Part shown: one piece after another, positions 46,315 through 54,865 of the stretch
How positions within the stretch are numbered: position 1 is the stretch's first letter
Layout of the letters: each line of letters begins with the position of its first letter
From: Paraburkholderia metrosideri
Lineage (GTDB): Bacteria; Pseudomonadota; Gammaproteobacteria; Burkholderiales; Burkholderiaceae
DNA length: 64,000 nucleotides
Reading direction: 5' to 3'
Assembly: GCF_904848625.1 (NCBI RefSeq)
Contig: NZ_CAJHCP010000006.1
Span: 474,609 to 538,608, forward strand
Notes under the pieces: generated by a model
Seen by the model: the letters and a program-made list of their open reading frames with translations, nothing else
Databases searched by the model: none
Told to the model about the DNA's origin: nothing
Made by a program: the position numbers and the translations under genes

Positions 46315-47175
46315 ATGACCATCCGAAATCTTGTTGGCTTCATCGCGACAGCCATTATTTTTGTCATCGCCATTTTGCTTGGGCGCGTGCTGTGGGTTCA
46401 TTACATGGATGAACCGTGGACCCGCGACGGTCGCGTGCGCGCCGAGATCGTAAACGTCGCGCCGGATGTGTCCGGCGCGGTGGTCGATCTGCCGGTGAAG
46501 GACAACCAGTTGGTGAAGAAAGGCGATCTGTTGATGCAGATCGATCCGTCGCATTACCAGATTGCGGTTGAGCAGGCGCAGGCGGCAGTGGCCGCCCGCA
46601 AGGCCGAGTTGCAGATGAAGCGTGACGATGCGCAGCGGCGTGCCGATATGGACTCGCTGGTGGTGTCGAAGGAGAGCCGCGAGAATGCGACGCATACGGC
46701 TTCGGCTGCCGAGGCCTCCTATCAGCAGGCGCTGGCCGCGCTCGATGCTGCGAAGCTGAATCTGGAACGTACGCGGGTGGTGTCACCGGTTGACGGTTAT
46801 GTGACCAACCTGAGCGTGTTTCGTGGCGACTATGCGACGGCGGGTGCCGCGAAGCTTGCGATTGTCGATAGTCACTCGTTCTGGGTGTATGGCTACTTCG
46901 AGGAAACCAAGTTGCCGCATGTGCGCGTTGGCGATAAGGCCGAAGTTCGGCTGATGAGCGGCGGTACGTTGCAGGGGCATGTCGAGAGCATCTCGCGCGG
47001 GATTTATGATCGCGATAATCCGGAGAGCCGGGAGTTGCTGGCCGATGTGAATCCGACTTTTAACTGGGTCAGGTTGGCGCAGCGCGTGCCTGTGCGGGTG
47101 AGGATTGATGCTGTGCCCGAGGGGGTTGTGTTGGCGGCTGGGATTACTTGTACGGTGGTTGTTACGCCGGGGTGA
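46315..47175 (+). CDS. HlyD family periplasmic adaptor (AaeA-like)
   Basis: A 286-residue membrane fusion protein. An N-terminal membrane anchor (IATAIIFVIAILLGRVLWV) is followed by the lipoyl half-motif VAPDVSGAVVDLPVKDNQLV, a short coiled-coil hairpin (about residues 75-150), the second lipoyl half RVVSPVDGYVTNLSVFRG, and a beta-barrel domain. This bridges the FUSC pump to the NodT duct. The ATG at 46315 begins MTIRNLVGF; the frame extends upstream to 46198 inside the DUF1656 gene and is rejected. Last gene of the efflux operon. Confidence 0.93.
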   Translation: MTIRNLVGFIATAIIFVIAILLGRVLWVHYMDEPWTRDGRVRAEIVNVAPDVSGAVVDLPVKDNQLVKKGDLLMQIDPSHYQIAVEQAQAAVAARKAELQMKRDDAQRRADMDSLVVSKESRENATHTASAAEASYQQALAALDAAKLNLERTRVVSPVDGYVTNLSVFRGDYATAGAAKLAIVDSHSFWVYGYFEETKLPHVRVGDKAEVRLMSGGTLQGHVESISRGIYDRDNPESRELLADVNPTFNWVRLAQRVPVRVRIDAVPEGVVLAAGITCTVVVTPG

Positions 47176-47176
47176 A

Positions 47177-47402
47177 GGCGCCGCCTTGGGGTGAGTTCCA
47201 GGGGTGTTGGCCTTTCCTTGTGATCACGGTGGTCTATTGGTGTTGCCCCTGTGCGGGGCGGCACTCACTTTCTTTGCCGCCGCAAAGAAAGTAAGCAAAG
47301 AAAGCGGGCTCACACCGCTAGCTCATAAGTGGGTCCCCTGGCTTGGAGGGGGCAGTGGTGCATCTGGAATCAGTGCTTTCGCGCACTCCGCGTTCGTGGC
47401 AA
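47177..47402 (+). repeat. Dispersed repeat element, copy A
   Basis: About 225 bases immediately after the HlyD gene. Its core is the palindrome ACTTTCTTTGC-CGCC-GCAAAGAAAGT at 47267-47292, flanked by a GCCCC-TGTGC-GGGGC stem and ending in a conserved GTGCATCTGGAATCAGTGC tail. The same sequence recurs at 47431, 47955 (inverted) and 63818. Confidence 0.9.
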
Positions 47403-47430
47403 GTTGCCCGATGGCTGGATGCTTTGGTCG

Positions 47431-47665
47431 GGCGCCGCCTTGGGGTGTGTTCTTGGGGCGTTGGCCTTTCCTTGTGATCACGGTGGTCTATTGGTGTTGC
47501 CCCTGTGCGGGGCGGCACTTACTTTCTTTGCCGCCGCAAAGAAAGTAAGCAAAGAAAGCGGGCTCACACCGCCAACTCTTAAGCGGCGCCCCTGGCTTGG
47601 AGGGGCCAGTGGTGCATCTGGAATCAGTGCTCCCGCGCACTCCGCGTTCGTGACAAGGCAGTCAT
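47431..47665 (+). repeat. Dispersed repeat element, copy B
   Basis: Direct repeat of copy A at an offset of 254 bases, including the palindrome at 47521-47546, here with a 14-bp stem because CTTA/TAAG also pair. The two copies are about 90 percent alike by eye. It forms an inverted repeat with copy C. Confidence 0.9.
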
Positions 47666-47946
47666 TCTTCCGGCGACGCTTCGCGCGCCGTAGCGGTGGT
47701 TCTTCAGCCACCTTCTCATGCTTTCCGCTGACCGCCAGATCGCGTCCCTGGTGGAGAGCGCCATATCCCAATGATTCAATGTGTTTGTCTGCGCCACCTG
47801 CCTCCGGTGCAGAGCGGCACGCGCGTTTGCATATCTAAAAAACCAAGGGGTGCTCAACGAGTTGCCGAGTATTGCGACCGCACCTGCTCCCACACACCGC
47901 AAAAAGAACGCCCTTTCCGGCGAGCACGAAGTGCGAGGCGGGAAGT

Positions 47947-48116
47947 ATGACTGCCTTGTCACGAACGCGGAGTGTGCGGAAGCACCGATTCCAGATGCAC
48001 CACTGCCCCCTCCAAGCCAGGGAACCCACTTAAGAGCTGGCGGTGTGAGCCCGCTTTCTTTGCTTACTTTCTTTGCGGCGGCAAAGAAAGTAAGTGCCGC
48101 CCCGCACAGGGGCAAC
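47947..48116 (-). repeat. Dispersed repeat element, copy C (inverted, shorter)
   Basis: Reverse-oriented copy, palindrome at 48066-48091. It lacks the leading part with the CGGTGGTCTATTGG segment. Together with copy B it encloses 47666-47946, a 281-base spacer with no supported gene. Confidence 0.88.
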
Positions 48117-48634
48117 TTCGAAAATCAGCCGGCTAGCCATTATGCCGTGTTGGGCAAGACTCTCCGGTCGCTCACGCGGTTTTCACGCGGTTTCCATCTG
48201 GATTTTTTGCCTGCCCGTTGACTATTTCAGCACGTTTTCCGCAAGAGCGGCCCCAAGTAAAGCGTCTGAATGCCTCGACGTGCCCAGTTGGAAAAAAGCC
48301 GACCCGTTTAGGTTGGCTAAAAGTTCTGGCCATTCCGAGGGCCGTGCCAGAACGTGAGAACCATATTATGTCTCAGCATATGGAAAATCAACACATGAAA
48401 AATCTCAAAATTTAAACTGCGCGGTGGGCGCTGGCAAGTGATTTTAGTCCTTCGAGTTCCGATCGATCCATCTAACAATATTCCACACTTTTCCCTCATT
48501 AAGACGCTCTGAAGACGAACGACAGGCTTTAGATCTCCCCAAAAGAAAACCGATTAGATAGACCTCAGTTGATTTTCGAAAATTTCAAAAAACTGATGTT
48601 TATCAGCTTTTACTTAGTTGTCGGGCTGTGTTTG
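48117..48634. other. Gene-free stretch with a composition change
   Basis: No supported coding frame. Base composition turns clearly AT-rich from about 48470 and remains so to about 50250, marking the left part of an island-like segment. Nothing else identified. Confidence 0.5.
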
Positions 48635-50041
48635 TCAGCTAGGCAGCGTTTTGAACTCCATTGCATCACCATTGGAATTCCAAAGATCTATAAACATCGT
48701 TCTTTCTTCTGGATCATATTTGGCATGGGGAGGCAAGGCCGATTTCGCAAGTGCCGGCTCTTTGATCCAAAGATCATGAAAATTCCGCATCAACCATTCT
48801 AGCAAAGTAGAAAAAGGAGGTTCTGCGACGTCGCTTTCAATCGAATCTCCCAGCATCATAAAAAGCGACATTCTCAAAAGCCAAATGTCTTTAGTAGATC
48901 CATTTTTTATCTTGCCAAGTTCGCTTTTTAGTCGAGCGTCAAAGATATTTACTATTATTGGATCAAATCTGGTCGGTCCAGGTCTCATTATATATTGAAG
49001 TGGACGGATTGCCGTCAGCATCGATAATTCGTTAAGCGGTATGCCATCAAGAAATCGAAAATAGCGAAATATACCGCCCCACAATTGAATGCTCACCGCC
49101 TCAATATTTTTCTGAATAACTAGAAAATTAGATGTTTGATAGTTTTCCCGGATACCAGATAGCACCATTACAAATCCACGTCCGATTAGTTCGGTTGCAT
49201 CGTTCATTTTCTCTTTGTCAGCCAAAAGAGCAATGAGATTGTATTCGATCGCGGTCCGTGCACGATCACCCCAAGTGGTTAATGCTGTGTGAAGCGGCCC
49301 CTTTGGCTCGGCAGCCCGAGAATGAACAAGGGAGCTTATGACAGCCTCTCTAATGGCGCTCGAATAAGTAAGAAACAGAACTCCTCGCATATGTAGATTG
49401 CCAATAACTTCCAGTGGTTTTACTGGGCTTGACAAAAAGGCAAAATTTCCAAAGATTCCTGACGTAAGGCTAGGCCTAATTCCAAGCGAACGGTGTTGAG
49501 CCTCTTCAATAGCGAGCGTTTTCTCGGCATTAATAGCACTTCGCACTAGCAATTTGAGTAACGGCTCAGCAAATCGTCGATCAATTGGATTTTTCACGTA
49601 TGACAGCACAAGTCGTTCAGCTGTTTGGGGAGCAACTTGCACAATCGCGTCAGTAATGCGGGGATTGGCTACGAATGCCAACAAAGATTTGCAAATGCTT
49701 TCTGATTTTCTCGGCCGACTACCATCTCTGCCACCGATCTCAATCAAATAGAACAAAGTCTCAACACTTTTCTCTATTTCTGTCGCAATGATAGAGGCAT
49801 CACTATTGGTACGGCCCACCCATGCGATCATAGAATCAAGGTATCGCTTCGCATTTGATGCCTTGAGTTTAACGGGTGAAAATAGCACGCGTGAAAGTAT
49901 CAAAGAGCCTAGAAAAACCAGGCAACTTCCGATCCATTCCCAGACTATTGGAAATCCAATTATTGGAGCGCCTGCGAGGGTGGTTTGCGGCAGTACTGAC
50001 CCAATAAGAGTAGCCGCGAAGGCGGATGCAAAGCATATCAA
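48635..50041 (-). CDS. Unrecognised membrane protein, main frame
   Basis: 468 residues from a TTG at 50041; no ATG or GTG lies at the head of this frame. Two hydrophobic segments near the start (ICFASAFAATLIGSVLP and WIGSCLVFLGSLILSRVLF) are followed by about 400 residues of mostly helical soluble sequence (for example IATEIEKSVETLFYLIEIGG and LLEWLMRNFHDLWIKEPALA). The codon use is AT-rich, unlike neighbours. The frame is open for 33 codons upstream of the TTG and joins the next frame (50050-50241) by a -1 shift at an A7 tract, which would give a natural 535-residue protein with three N-terminal helices. No family recognised. Confidence 0.65.
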   Translation of the reverse strand: MICFASAFAATLIGSVLPQTTLAGAPIIGFPIVWEWIGSCLVFLGSLILSRVLFSPVKLKASNAKRYLDSMIAWVGRTNSDASIIATEIEKSVETLFYLIEIGGRDGSRPRKSESICKSLLAFVANPRITDAIVQVAPQTAERLVLSYVKNPIDRRFAEPLLKLLVRSAINAEKTLAIEEAQHRSLGIRPSLTSGIFGNFAFLSSPVKPLEVIGNLHMRGVLFLTYSSAIREAVISSLVHSRAAEPKGPLHTALTTWGDRARTAIEYNLIALLADKEKMNDATELIGRGFVMVLSGIRENYQTSNFLVIQKNIEAVSIQLWGGIFRYFRFLDGIPLNELSMLTAIRPLQYIMRPGPTRFDPIIVNIFDARLKSELGKIKNGSTKDIWLLRMSLFMMLGDSIESDVAEPPFSTLLEWLMRNFHDLWIKEPALAKSALPPHAKYDPEERTMFIDLWNSNGDAMEFKTLPS

Positions 50042-50049
50042 AGCGGCAA

Positions 50050-50241
50050 TTACGGATCTTTTTTTATTTGTGCTCGTAGGCGCTGATGCGGTGCGGTAAG
50101 CTGGGAAAATGCCAGGAGCAAGCCTAATGCTGCAAGTACGTCACCAAGCGAAAAATAAACTGCCGACGGACTCTGCGGATCATAGTGACAATTTCCGAAT
50201 AATTTCAATCCAAGACAATAAATGCTATTGGAATTTTCCAT
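50050..50241 (-). CDS. N-terminal frame of the unrecognised membrane protein (63 residues)
   Basis: Starts at ATG 50241 and encodes MENSNSIYCLGLKLFGNCHY, one hydrophobic helix (DVLAALGLLLAFSQL) and a basic segment ending AQIKKDP before a stop. The basic loop and the out-of-frame helix that follows (RSVIAALICFASAF in the -1 frame) look like the loop and second helix of one membrane protein. Either a programmed -1 frameshift, a recent indel or a sequence error separates it from the main frame. Alternatively it is a small independent protein. Confidence 0.5.
   Translation of the reverse strand: MENSNSIYCLGLKLFGNCHYDPQSPSAVYFSLGDVLAALGLLLAFSQLTAPHQRLRAQIKKDP
50059..50067 (-). promoter_or_regulatory. 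In-phase -1 slippery heptamer (A AAA AAA)
   Basis: On the minus strand the zero frame reads ATA-AAA-AAA-GAT, so the heptamer has the X-XXY-YYZ phase required for -1 slippage. A -1 shift continues as AGA-TCC-GTA into the long frame. A weak GCCGC/GCGGC pairing lies about 11 bases downstream; no strong pseudoknot or stimulatory stem was seen. Confidence 0.4.
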
Positions 50242-50268
50242 TATCAATCCCGAACTGTCTGTGATTAG

Positions 50269-50619
50269 TTACGTCTGCGCGAGGTAGTCAGCGCAGACTC
50301 CGTGGGTCTCACATACTATCGGCGATTGATAGTCGAGCATCCAGCCATCGGAAAACAGCGGCGTAAGGGACCGCCCTGTCGTGAGCTTAAACGCCTCGAG
50401 AATATCTGGCGCGAGTAGGACCGCAGCGCCTGCGAGCGCGACGCGATCCTGCCAATCGCATGCCACGCCGTTTGCGCTCATCCAGATTCGCGATGACTCG
50501 ACAATGTGATCCGTGCGCAACCACTCACCTGTACTAGCCATCGCGACAAGTTCGGCGACAACGAGATAGCAAAGCATGGCGGCACGCGCGTCGTCATCGA
50601 AGTTTCGGAGCGTAGACAT
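50269..50619 (-). CDS. Hypothetical protein
   Basis: A 116-residue protein from ATG 50619 (MSTLRNFDDDARAAMLCYLV). Mostly helical, with a possible amphipathic region AALAG-like VALAGAAVLLAPDILEAF and a C-terminal part with two cysteines (IVCETHGVCADY). A longer reading from a TTG at 50679 would overlap the sulfatase stop region and suggest translational coupling. No family recognised. It lies between the sulfatase and the unrecognised membrane protein, all on the minus strand. Confidence 0.6.
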   Translation of the reverse strand: MSTLRNFDDDARAAMLCYLVVAELVAMASTGEWLRTDHIVESSRIWMSANGVACDWQDRVALAGAAVLLAPDILEAFKLTTGRSLTPLFSDGWMLDYQSPIVCETHGVCADYLAQT

Positions 50620-50653
50620 GTTTGAAGGCCGATCCGATACAGTTGGAGCCAGA

Positions 50654-52273
50654 TCATCGCGGATCTCCGCCTCCGCCAATTCCGAGTCCTATATCCTTCT
50701 TTGGATACTTCTTGAAAGTTGCCATATGAGCGGCTTGCATTGCAAGGACAGGACCATAAGCCCACTCATAATCGCTATTGCTTCGTGTCAACCGCTCCTT
50801 TGGATCTCTATAGATATCGAAGACCCATGGCGAAACGCCGACCGGAACAAACGTTGACATGCTTATGTTCGAAAACGGCTGATCAAACAGCTGGACCATG
50901 AAGTAGGCTTTGAATTCTCCCCAGCGTAGCGCCGAAAAATCTGCCTGATTGTACGAAAACACTGCTTGACGTGCGGTTTCGCCGTTGTCGCTCAGTAGGA
51001 AACCGGTCTGGTCAACGCCGTCGATATAACGCTCCTTCGGAATTTTGGCCTTGGCTCCGGCGAGATCGAGCGACGTATTGAACAAATCCATCAGGTCAAA
51101 AAGGCCGTCGCTAACTCGCCCCGGCTTAACCATTCCTGGCCAGTAAGCAATGCCCGGAACGCGTACACCACCTTCCCAGGTAGTGCCTTTTCCACCCCGG
51201 AATGGCGTATAGCCCGAATCCGGATAACTATCTTCCTCTGGGCCATTGTCCGAGGTGAAGAACACGAGGGTGTTTTCTTCTTGCCCCGTGTCCTTCAGGG
51301 TTTGAATCAAACGTCCAACAATGTCGTCCACCTCGACCACCGCATCCTTATAAGGCAGCTTCGCTGGACTGCGCCCTTGATAGCCGTCGCCCGGATAATT
51401 GTCGAAGTGTACTTTCGCAAAAGCATGAACAAGATAAAACGGCTTGTTGGCCTGCGCCGCACGTTTCATAAAGTCAACGGACCAGTTTGCGAAGTCCTGA
51501 TCTACATTGCCCATCCGTTTCGGAGTATCTAGCGGGTACGCCACCTTCAAATCCCCACCCTTTCTTCCATCCACAATAGAGTTGTACTCGCTCAGTCCTT
51601 TGAAGGTAGCCAGCCGATCGGGATTCAGCATTAACTGCGGATACTTGGCAGCGTCCATGTACTGGGTGTACTCGCTGACCACTGAAAGAAACCCGTGGAA
51701 TTCGTCGAAGCCGACGTCCTGAGGTTGCATTCCCTTGCCCTCACCGATGTGCCACTTCCCGGACAGGCCGGTGATATAGCCGTTGCTGCTGAGCAGCTTT
51801 GCCGCACTTACCTCGTCAGCCCAAGGGTTGTGGGTCGGTCGATCGGAGGCAAGCAACGGGCGCGTGAGCCCGCTTCGCGCAGGAATTCGTCCGGTGTAAA
51901 GCGCCGCCCGCGAGGGTGTGCAAAGTGGTGTCGTGTATGTAGACGTCAGCTTGAGCCCGTTCTGCGCCAGCTTGTCAATATTCGGCGTAGGCGCCCCCGC
52001 CATGTCGCCGCCGCCGTAGGCGCCGGGATCTCCATATCCCATATCGTCGACCAAGATGATGAGAATGTTTGGCTTCCGACCGGTCTTTGATTCCAACGCG
52101 CGCAATTTGTCTGCGACATTCTTGTCTTGCTCGGGGTGCGGGATAGCGGGTTCAAGGTTGTCGGCCACTCGGACTGTACGGTCCCATCCTTTCGGAGTTT
52201 GGGCGGACGCTGGCCAGATTGAAAAACACAGCGCGGAGACTAATACCGTTAGGGTGCTCTTAACAGGGCTCAT
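50654..52273 (-). CDS. Arylsulfatase (periplasmic)
   Basis: A 539-residue sulfatase. A signal peptide (residues 1-24, cleavage near ASA-QT) implies export. The metal-binding N-terminal strand ILIILVDDMGYGDPGAYGG precedes the formylglycine motif CTPSRAALYTGR near residue 118, whose cysteine must be converted to formylglycine. Further family parts: YLTGLSGKWHIGEG-like sequence (GLSGKWHIGEGKGMQP) and FFTSDNGPEEDSYP with metal ligands. GAGAGGA precedes the ATG. No formylglycine-generating enzyme is encoded in the window, so activation must come from elsewhere. The natural sulfate ester is unknown. Confidence 0.93.
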   Translation of the reverse strand: MSPVKSTLTVLVSALCFSIWPASAQTPKGWDRTVRVADNLEPAIPHPEQDKNVADKLRALESKTGRKPNILIILVDDMGYGDPGAYGGGDMAGAPTPNIDKLAQNGLKLTSTYTTPLCTPSRAALYTGRIPARSGLTRPLLASDRPTHNPWADEVSAAKLLSSNGYITGLSGKWHIGEGKGMQPQDVGFDEFHGFLSVVSEYTQYMDAAKYPQLMLNPDRLATFKGLSEYNSIVDGRKGGDLKVAYPLDTPKRMGNVDQDFANWSVDFMKRAAQANKPFYLVHAFAKVHFDNYPGDGYQGRSPAKLPYKDAVVEVDDIVGRLIQTLKDTGQEENTLVFFTSDNGPEEDSYPDSGYTPFRGGKGTTWEGGVRVPGIAYWPGMVKPGRVSDGLFDLMDLFNTSLDLAGAKAKIPKERYIDGVDQTGFLLSDNGETARQAVFSYNQADFSALRWGEFKAYFMVQLFDQPFSNISMSTFVPVGVSPWVFDIYRDPKERLTRSNSDYEWAYGPVLAMQAAHMATFKKYPKKDIGLGIGGGGDPR

Positions 52274-52819
52274 GCTGTCCTCTCGCCAAAAGTGATAATT
52301 CGCTCTGATCCTGAGTTTGTGCGCCGGAAAAAATTTCGAGAGATGCCGTTCAACCTACAAGCTCGAATATCTCAACCAATAAGCCAAGCGCATCGGTTCG
52401 GGGTTGGATTAATACTGTTGAAAAAATTATCTGATAGGTTTTCTATTTTCGTTGGAAGGTTCTTCCACGCCTACGTCAAGCCGAACGACATCCGGTGACC
52501 CGCCGTGGGCGACGCGGCGCGCGCTTTTATCGATTGGTCAGAACATGCAGGGCCACGTCCGCATCGTGGCTATCGACACCATTCGTGTGCGGCAACTTGC
52601 GCACGACATGCTTGGCGCTTGTCCACGAGAACATGGTTTCGATGCTATAGCCGGGTTTCGACTTAGGGCAATATAGTTAGGGGAAATCGTATCCCCTACG
52701 CGCACGTCGGTAACCTATGATTTAACGATGCATCGCCGTACGCGTGAACTTGCGTCTCAGAGTAAAAAGCGAAAATCAAACAGAAATCTAGACCGTCGCA
52801 TGATCGTTCGGGGAGACAC
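52274..52819. other. Intergenic region between arylsulfatase and mltF-like gene
   Basis: Contains the divergent promoters of both genes. AT-rich to about 52480, then GC-rich, which marks the right edge of the island. No repeat, RNA gene or convincing coding frame seen; a plus-strand frame at 52452-52676 has no domain. Confidence 0.45.
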
Positions 52820-54352
52820 ATGAAAGCCATCCCTCTGACTTTAGCGGTTATCTGCTCAACGTTATTGCTCGTAGCAGCCGTGCAGGCAGCCCCAGCACCG
52901 CCGACGTCCCCCGCGTCGTCACCCACAACCACATCCGAAGCGTCATCCACTGCCGCACCGTCTGGCGGCGTGCGCCAGTTGAATCTCGGCAACAAGCCGT
53001 GGACTGGTGACTTCGACGCCATGCTCAAGCGCCGGATCATCCGCTTCCTTGTGCCTTATAGCCGCACTCTTTATTTCAACGACAAGGGTCGCGAGCGCGG
53101 ATTATCGGCAGAGCTCGCGCGCGATTTCGAGCGCTATATCAACAAACGCTATGCGAGCGAACTCGCCAAGCGGCCGGTCACGCTCTACCTGATTCCGACC
53201 ACGCGGGACAAACTTCTGACAAATCTCACGGCCGGACTCGGCGACATCTCAGCCGGCAATCTCACGGCAACGGACGAACGCGAAAAGCTTGTCGATTTCA
53301 TCGCACCACGCGACCGCAAACCCGTTCGTGAACTGATTGTGACCGGCCCCAAGGCCGCGCCGCTCGCTACGCTCGACGACCTCGCTGGAAAGCAGGTCTA
53401 TGTGCGTCAAGCAACGAGCTACTACGAGAGCTTGACCGCGCTTAACGAACGTTTCAAGTCTGCCGGAAAGCCGCTCATGCAGATTACGCTGCTGCCCGAC
53501 GCGCTCGAAGACGAAGACAAGCTGGAGATGCTCAACGCGGGCGTGCTGAGTATTGTCGTTGTGGACGACTGGAAAGCGAAGATGTGGTCACAGGCACTTC
53601 CGCATATCAAGGTGCATGACAACCTCGTGGTGCGAAGCGAAAGCTATACCGGGTGGGCCATCCGCAAGAACAGTCCCCAACTGCAGGTCGCGCTGAACGA
53701 GTTCTATGCTAACTACGTTAAGAAGCAAGGCATCGAGGCCTATCGTCTCGCCCGCTACATGAAACAGATCAAACAGATATCGAACAATACTAACGACGCC
53801 GAACGCAAGCGTTTCGAGCAAACCATCACGTTGTTCGAAAAATACGGCAAGGATTATGGTTTCGATCCGCTGATGCTTGCAGCTCAAGGCTACCAGGAAT
53901 CGCAACTCAATCAGGGCGCGCGTAGCCGCGTCGGTGCGATCGGCGTCATGCAGTTGATGCCTGCGACAGGCAAGGAAATGGGCGTCGGCAGTATTTCAGT
54001 GACGGAAGCGAACGTTCACGCGGGCACGAAGTATATGGACCAGTTGATGAGCCGCTATTTCCCGGATGCGCATTTCAGCGAGAGCGAACGCCCGCTTTTC
54101 GCATTCGCAAGTTATAACGCCGGACCGGGCAATATCGCAAAGATGCGCAAGGAGGCCGCGACGCGTGGCCTCGATCCCGACAAATGGTTCAACAATGTCG
54201 AAATCGTGGTAGCGGAGAAAATCGGTATTGAAACGACCACGTACGTTCGCAACATCTACAAATATTATGCCGCGTACAAGTTGATCGTCGATGCGAAAGC
54301 GAAGCGAATCAAGGCGATCGAAACCATGCAAAAACCCGCGGAGCCTGGATAA
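52820..54352 (+). CDS. MltF-like lytic murein transglycosylase with solute-binding domain
   Basis: A 510-residue secreted protein. Signal peptide about residues 1-24 (LTLAVICSTLLLVAAVQA). An Ala/Thr/Ser-rich linker is followed by a family 3 solute-binding domain (about 65-310; PVTLYLIPTTRDKLLTNLTA) and a C-terminal lytic transglycosylase domain (about 345-490) with the catalytic glutamate in AAQGYQESQLNQGAR, then GAIGVMQLMPATGKEMGVGS and FASYNAGPGN. This is the MltF layout: a peptidoglycan-cleaving enzyme regulated by a ligand-binding module. No lipobox cysteine was seen, so it may be soluble periplasmic rather than anchored. Confidence 0.9.
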   Translation: MKAIPLTLAVICSTLLLVAAVQAAPAPPTSPASSPTTTSEASSTAAPSGGVRQLNLGNKPWTGDFDAMLKRRIIRFLVPYSRTLYFNDKGRERGLSAELARDFERYINKRYASELAKRPVTLYLIPTTRDKLLTNLTAGLGDISAGNLTATDEREKLVDFIAPRDRKPVRELIVTGPKAAPLATLDDLAGKQVYVRQATSYYESLTALNERFKSAGKPLMQITLLPDALEDEDKLEMLNAGVLSIVVVDDWKAKMWSQALPHIKVHDNLVVRSESYTGWAIRKNSPQLQVALNEFYANYVKKQGIEAYRLARYMKQIKQISNNTNDAERKRFEQTITLFEKYGKDYGFDPLMLAAQGYQESQLNQGARSRVGAIGVMQLMPATGKEMGVGSISVTEANVHAGTKYMDQLMSRYFPDAHFSESERPLFAFASYNAGPGNIAKMRKEAATRGLDPDKWFNNVEIVVAEKIGIETTTYVRNIYKYYAAYKLIVDAKAKRIKAIETMQKPAEPG

Positions 54353-54761
54353 ATAGGCTTAGTTAGACCGCCAGCACAGCGGTCAGAATCAGTCAGATTT
54401 CGAGCTTGTTGACTTTCGTACCTTGCAACGAATAGAAGGAATAGCGTGGCGGGTATGGCCTGCGAACTCGCCTTTCTGTCAGTCGTTCGGCCGTCCGTGT
54501 CGATAGTCGAGGCGCGCCGCCTAGCGTCCAAGTCGGCGACACAGACCAGCGCAGACGTGTTCTCGAACGAGTCGCGCAAGCCGTGGGGGCAAGGGCAGCG
54601 GTCGCGCGCGCCATTCTTTCAGGTGAAGCAATCTGGGCAAAAGCTCTAAGAGTTTATTTGTACGCCGCTCACGTATCCTGACACTATATATTTCGTTGTA
54701 ACGCAGCACCCAACCCGAACGACCCGGGCCCGAACGGTCCCCGCAGGATAGAGAAACGCGC
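54353..54761. other. Intergenic region downstream of the mltF-like gene
   Basis: No supported coding frame. A promoter-like TATATT at 54687-54692 is followed about 70 bases later by an intrinsic terminator, leaving room for a short non-coding transcript; see findings. Confidence 0.35.
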
Positions 54762-54785
54762 AACCCGCCGCCGGCGGGTTTTTTA
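54762..54785 (+). terminator. Intrinsic terminator with no adjacent gene
   Basis: AACCCGCCG paired with CGGCGGGTT around a minimal loop, followed by TTTTTT. It is 410 bases after the mltF-like stop, too far to be its natural terminator. Confidence 0.8.
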
Positions 54786-54865
54786 TGGGCTCTTGATTTA
54801 ATAAGGACAACACGATTAGCACGGATCAAACCGGGCGCGATGCGCGCCTGAGGCAACCCAAAACC

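Noticed and set aside
47204..48115. Several open frames inside the dispersed repeats on both strands
   Set aside because: They recur wherever the repeat occurs, share the repeat's translated sequence, lack ribosome binding sites and domains, and are explained by the nucleotide repeat.
47431..48116. Insertion sequence bounded by copies B and C
   Set aside because: The 281-base interior has no transposase frame and the copies differ in length; a non-autonomous element remains possible but is not shown.
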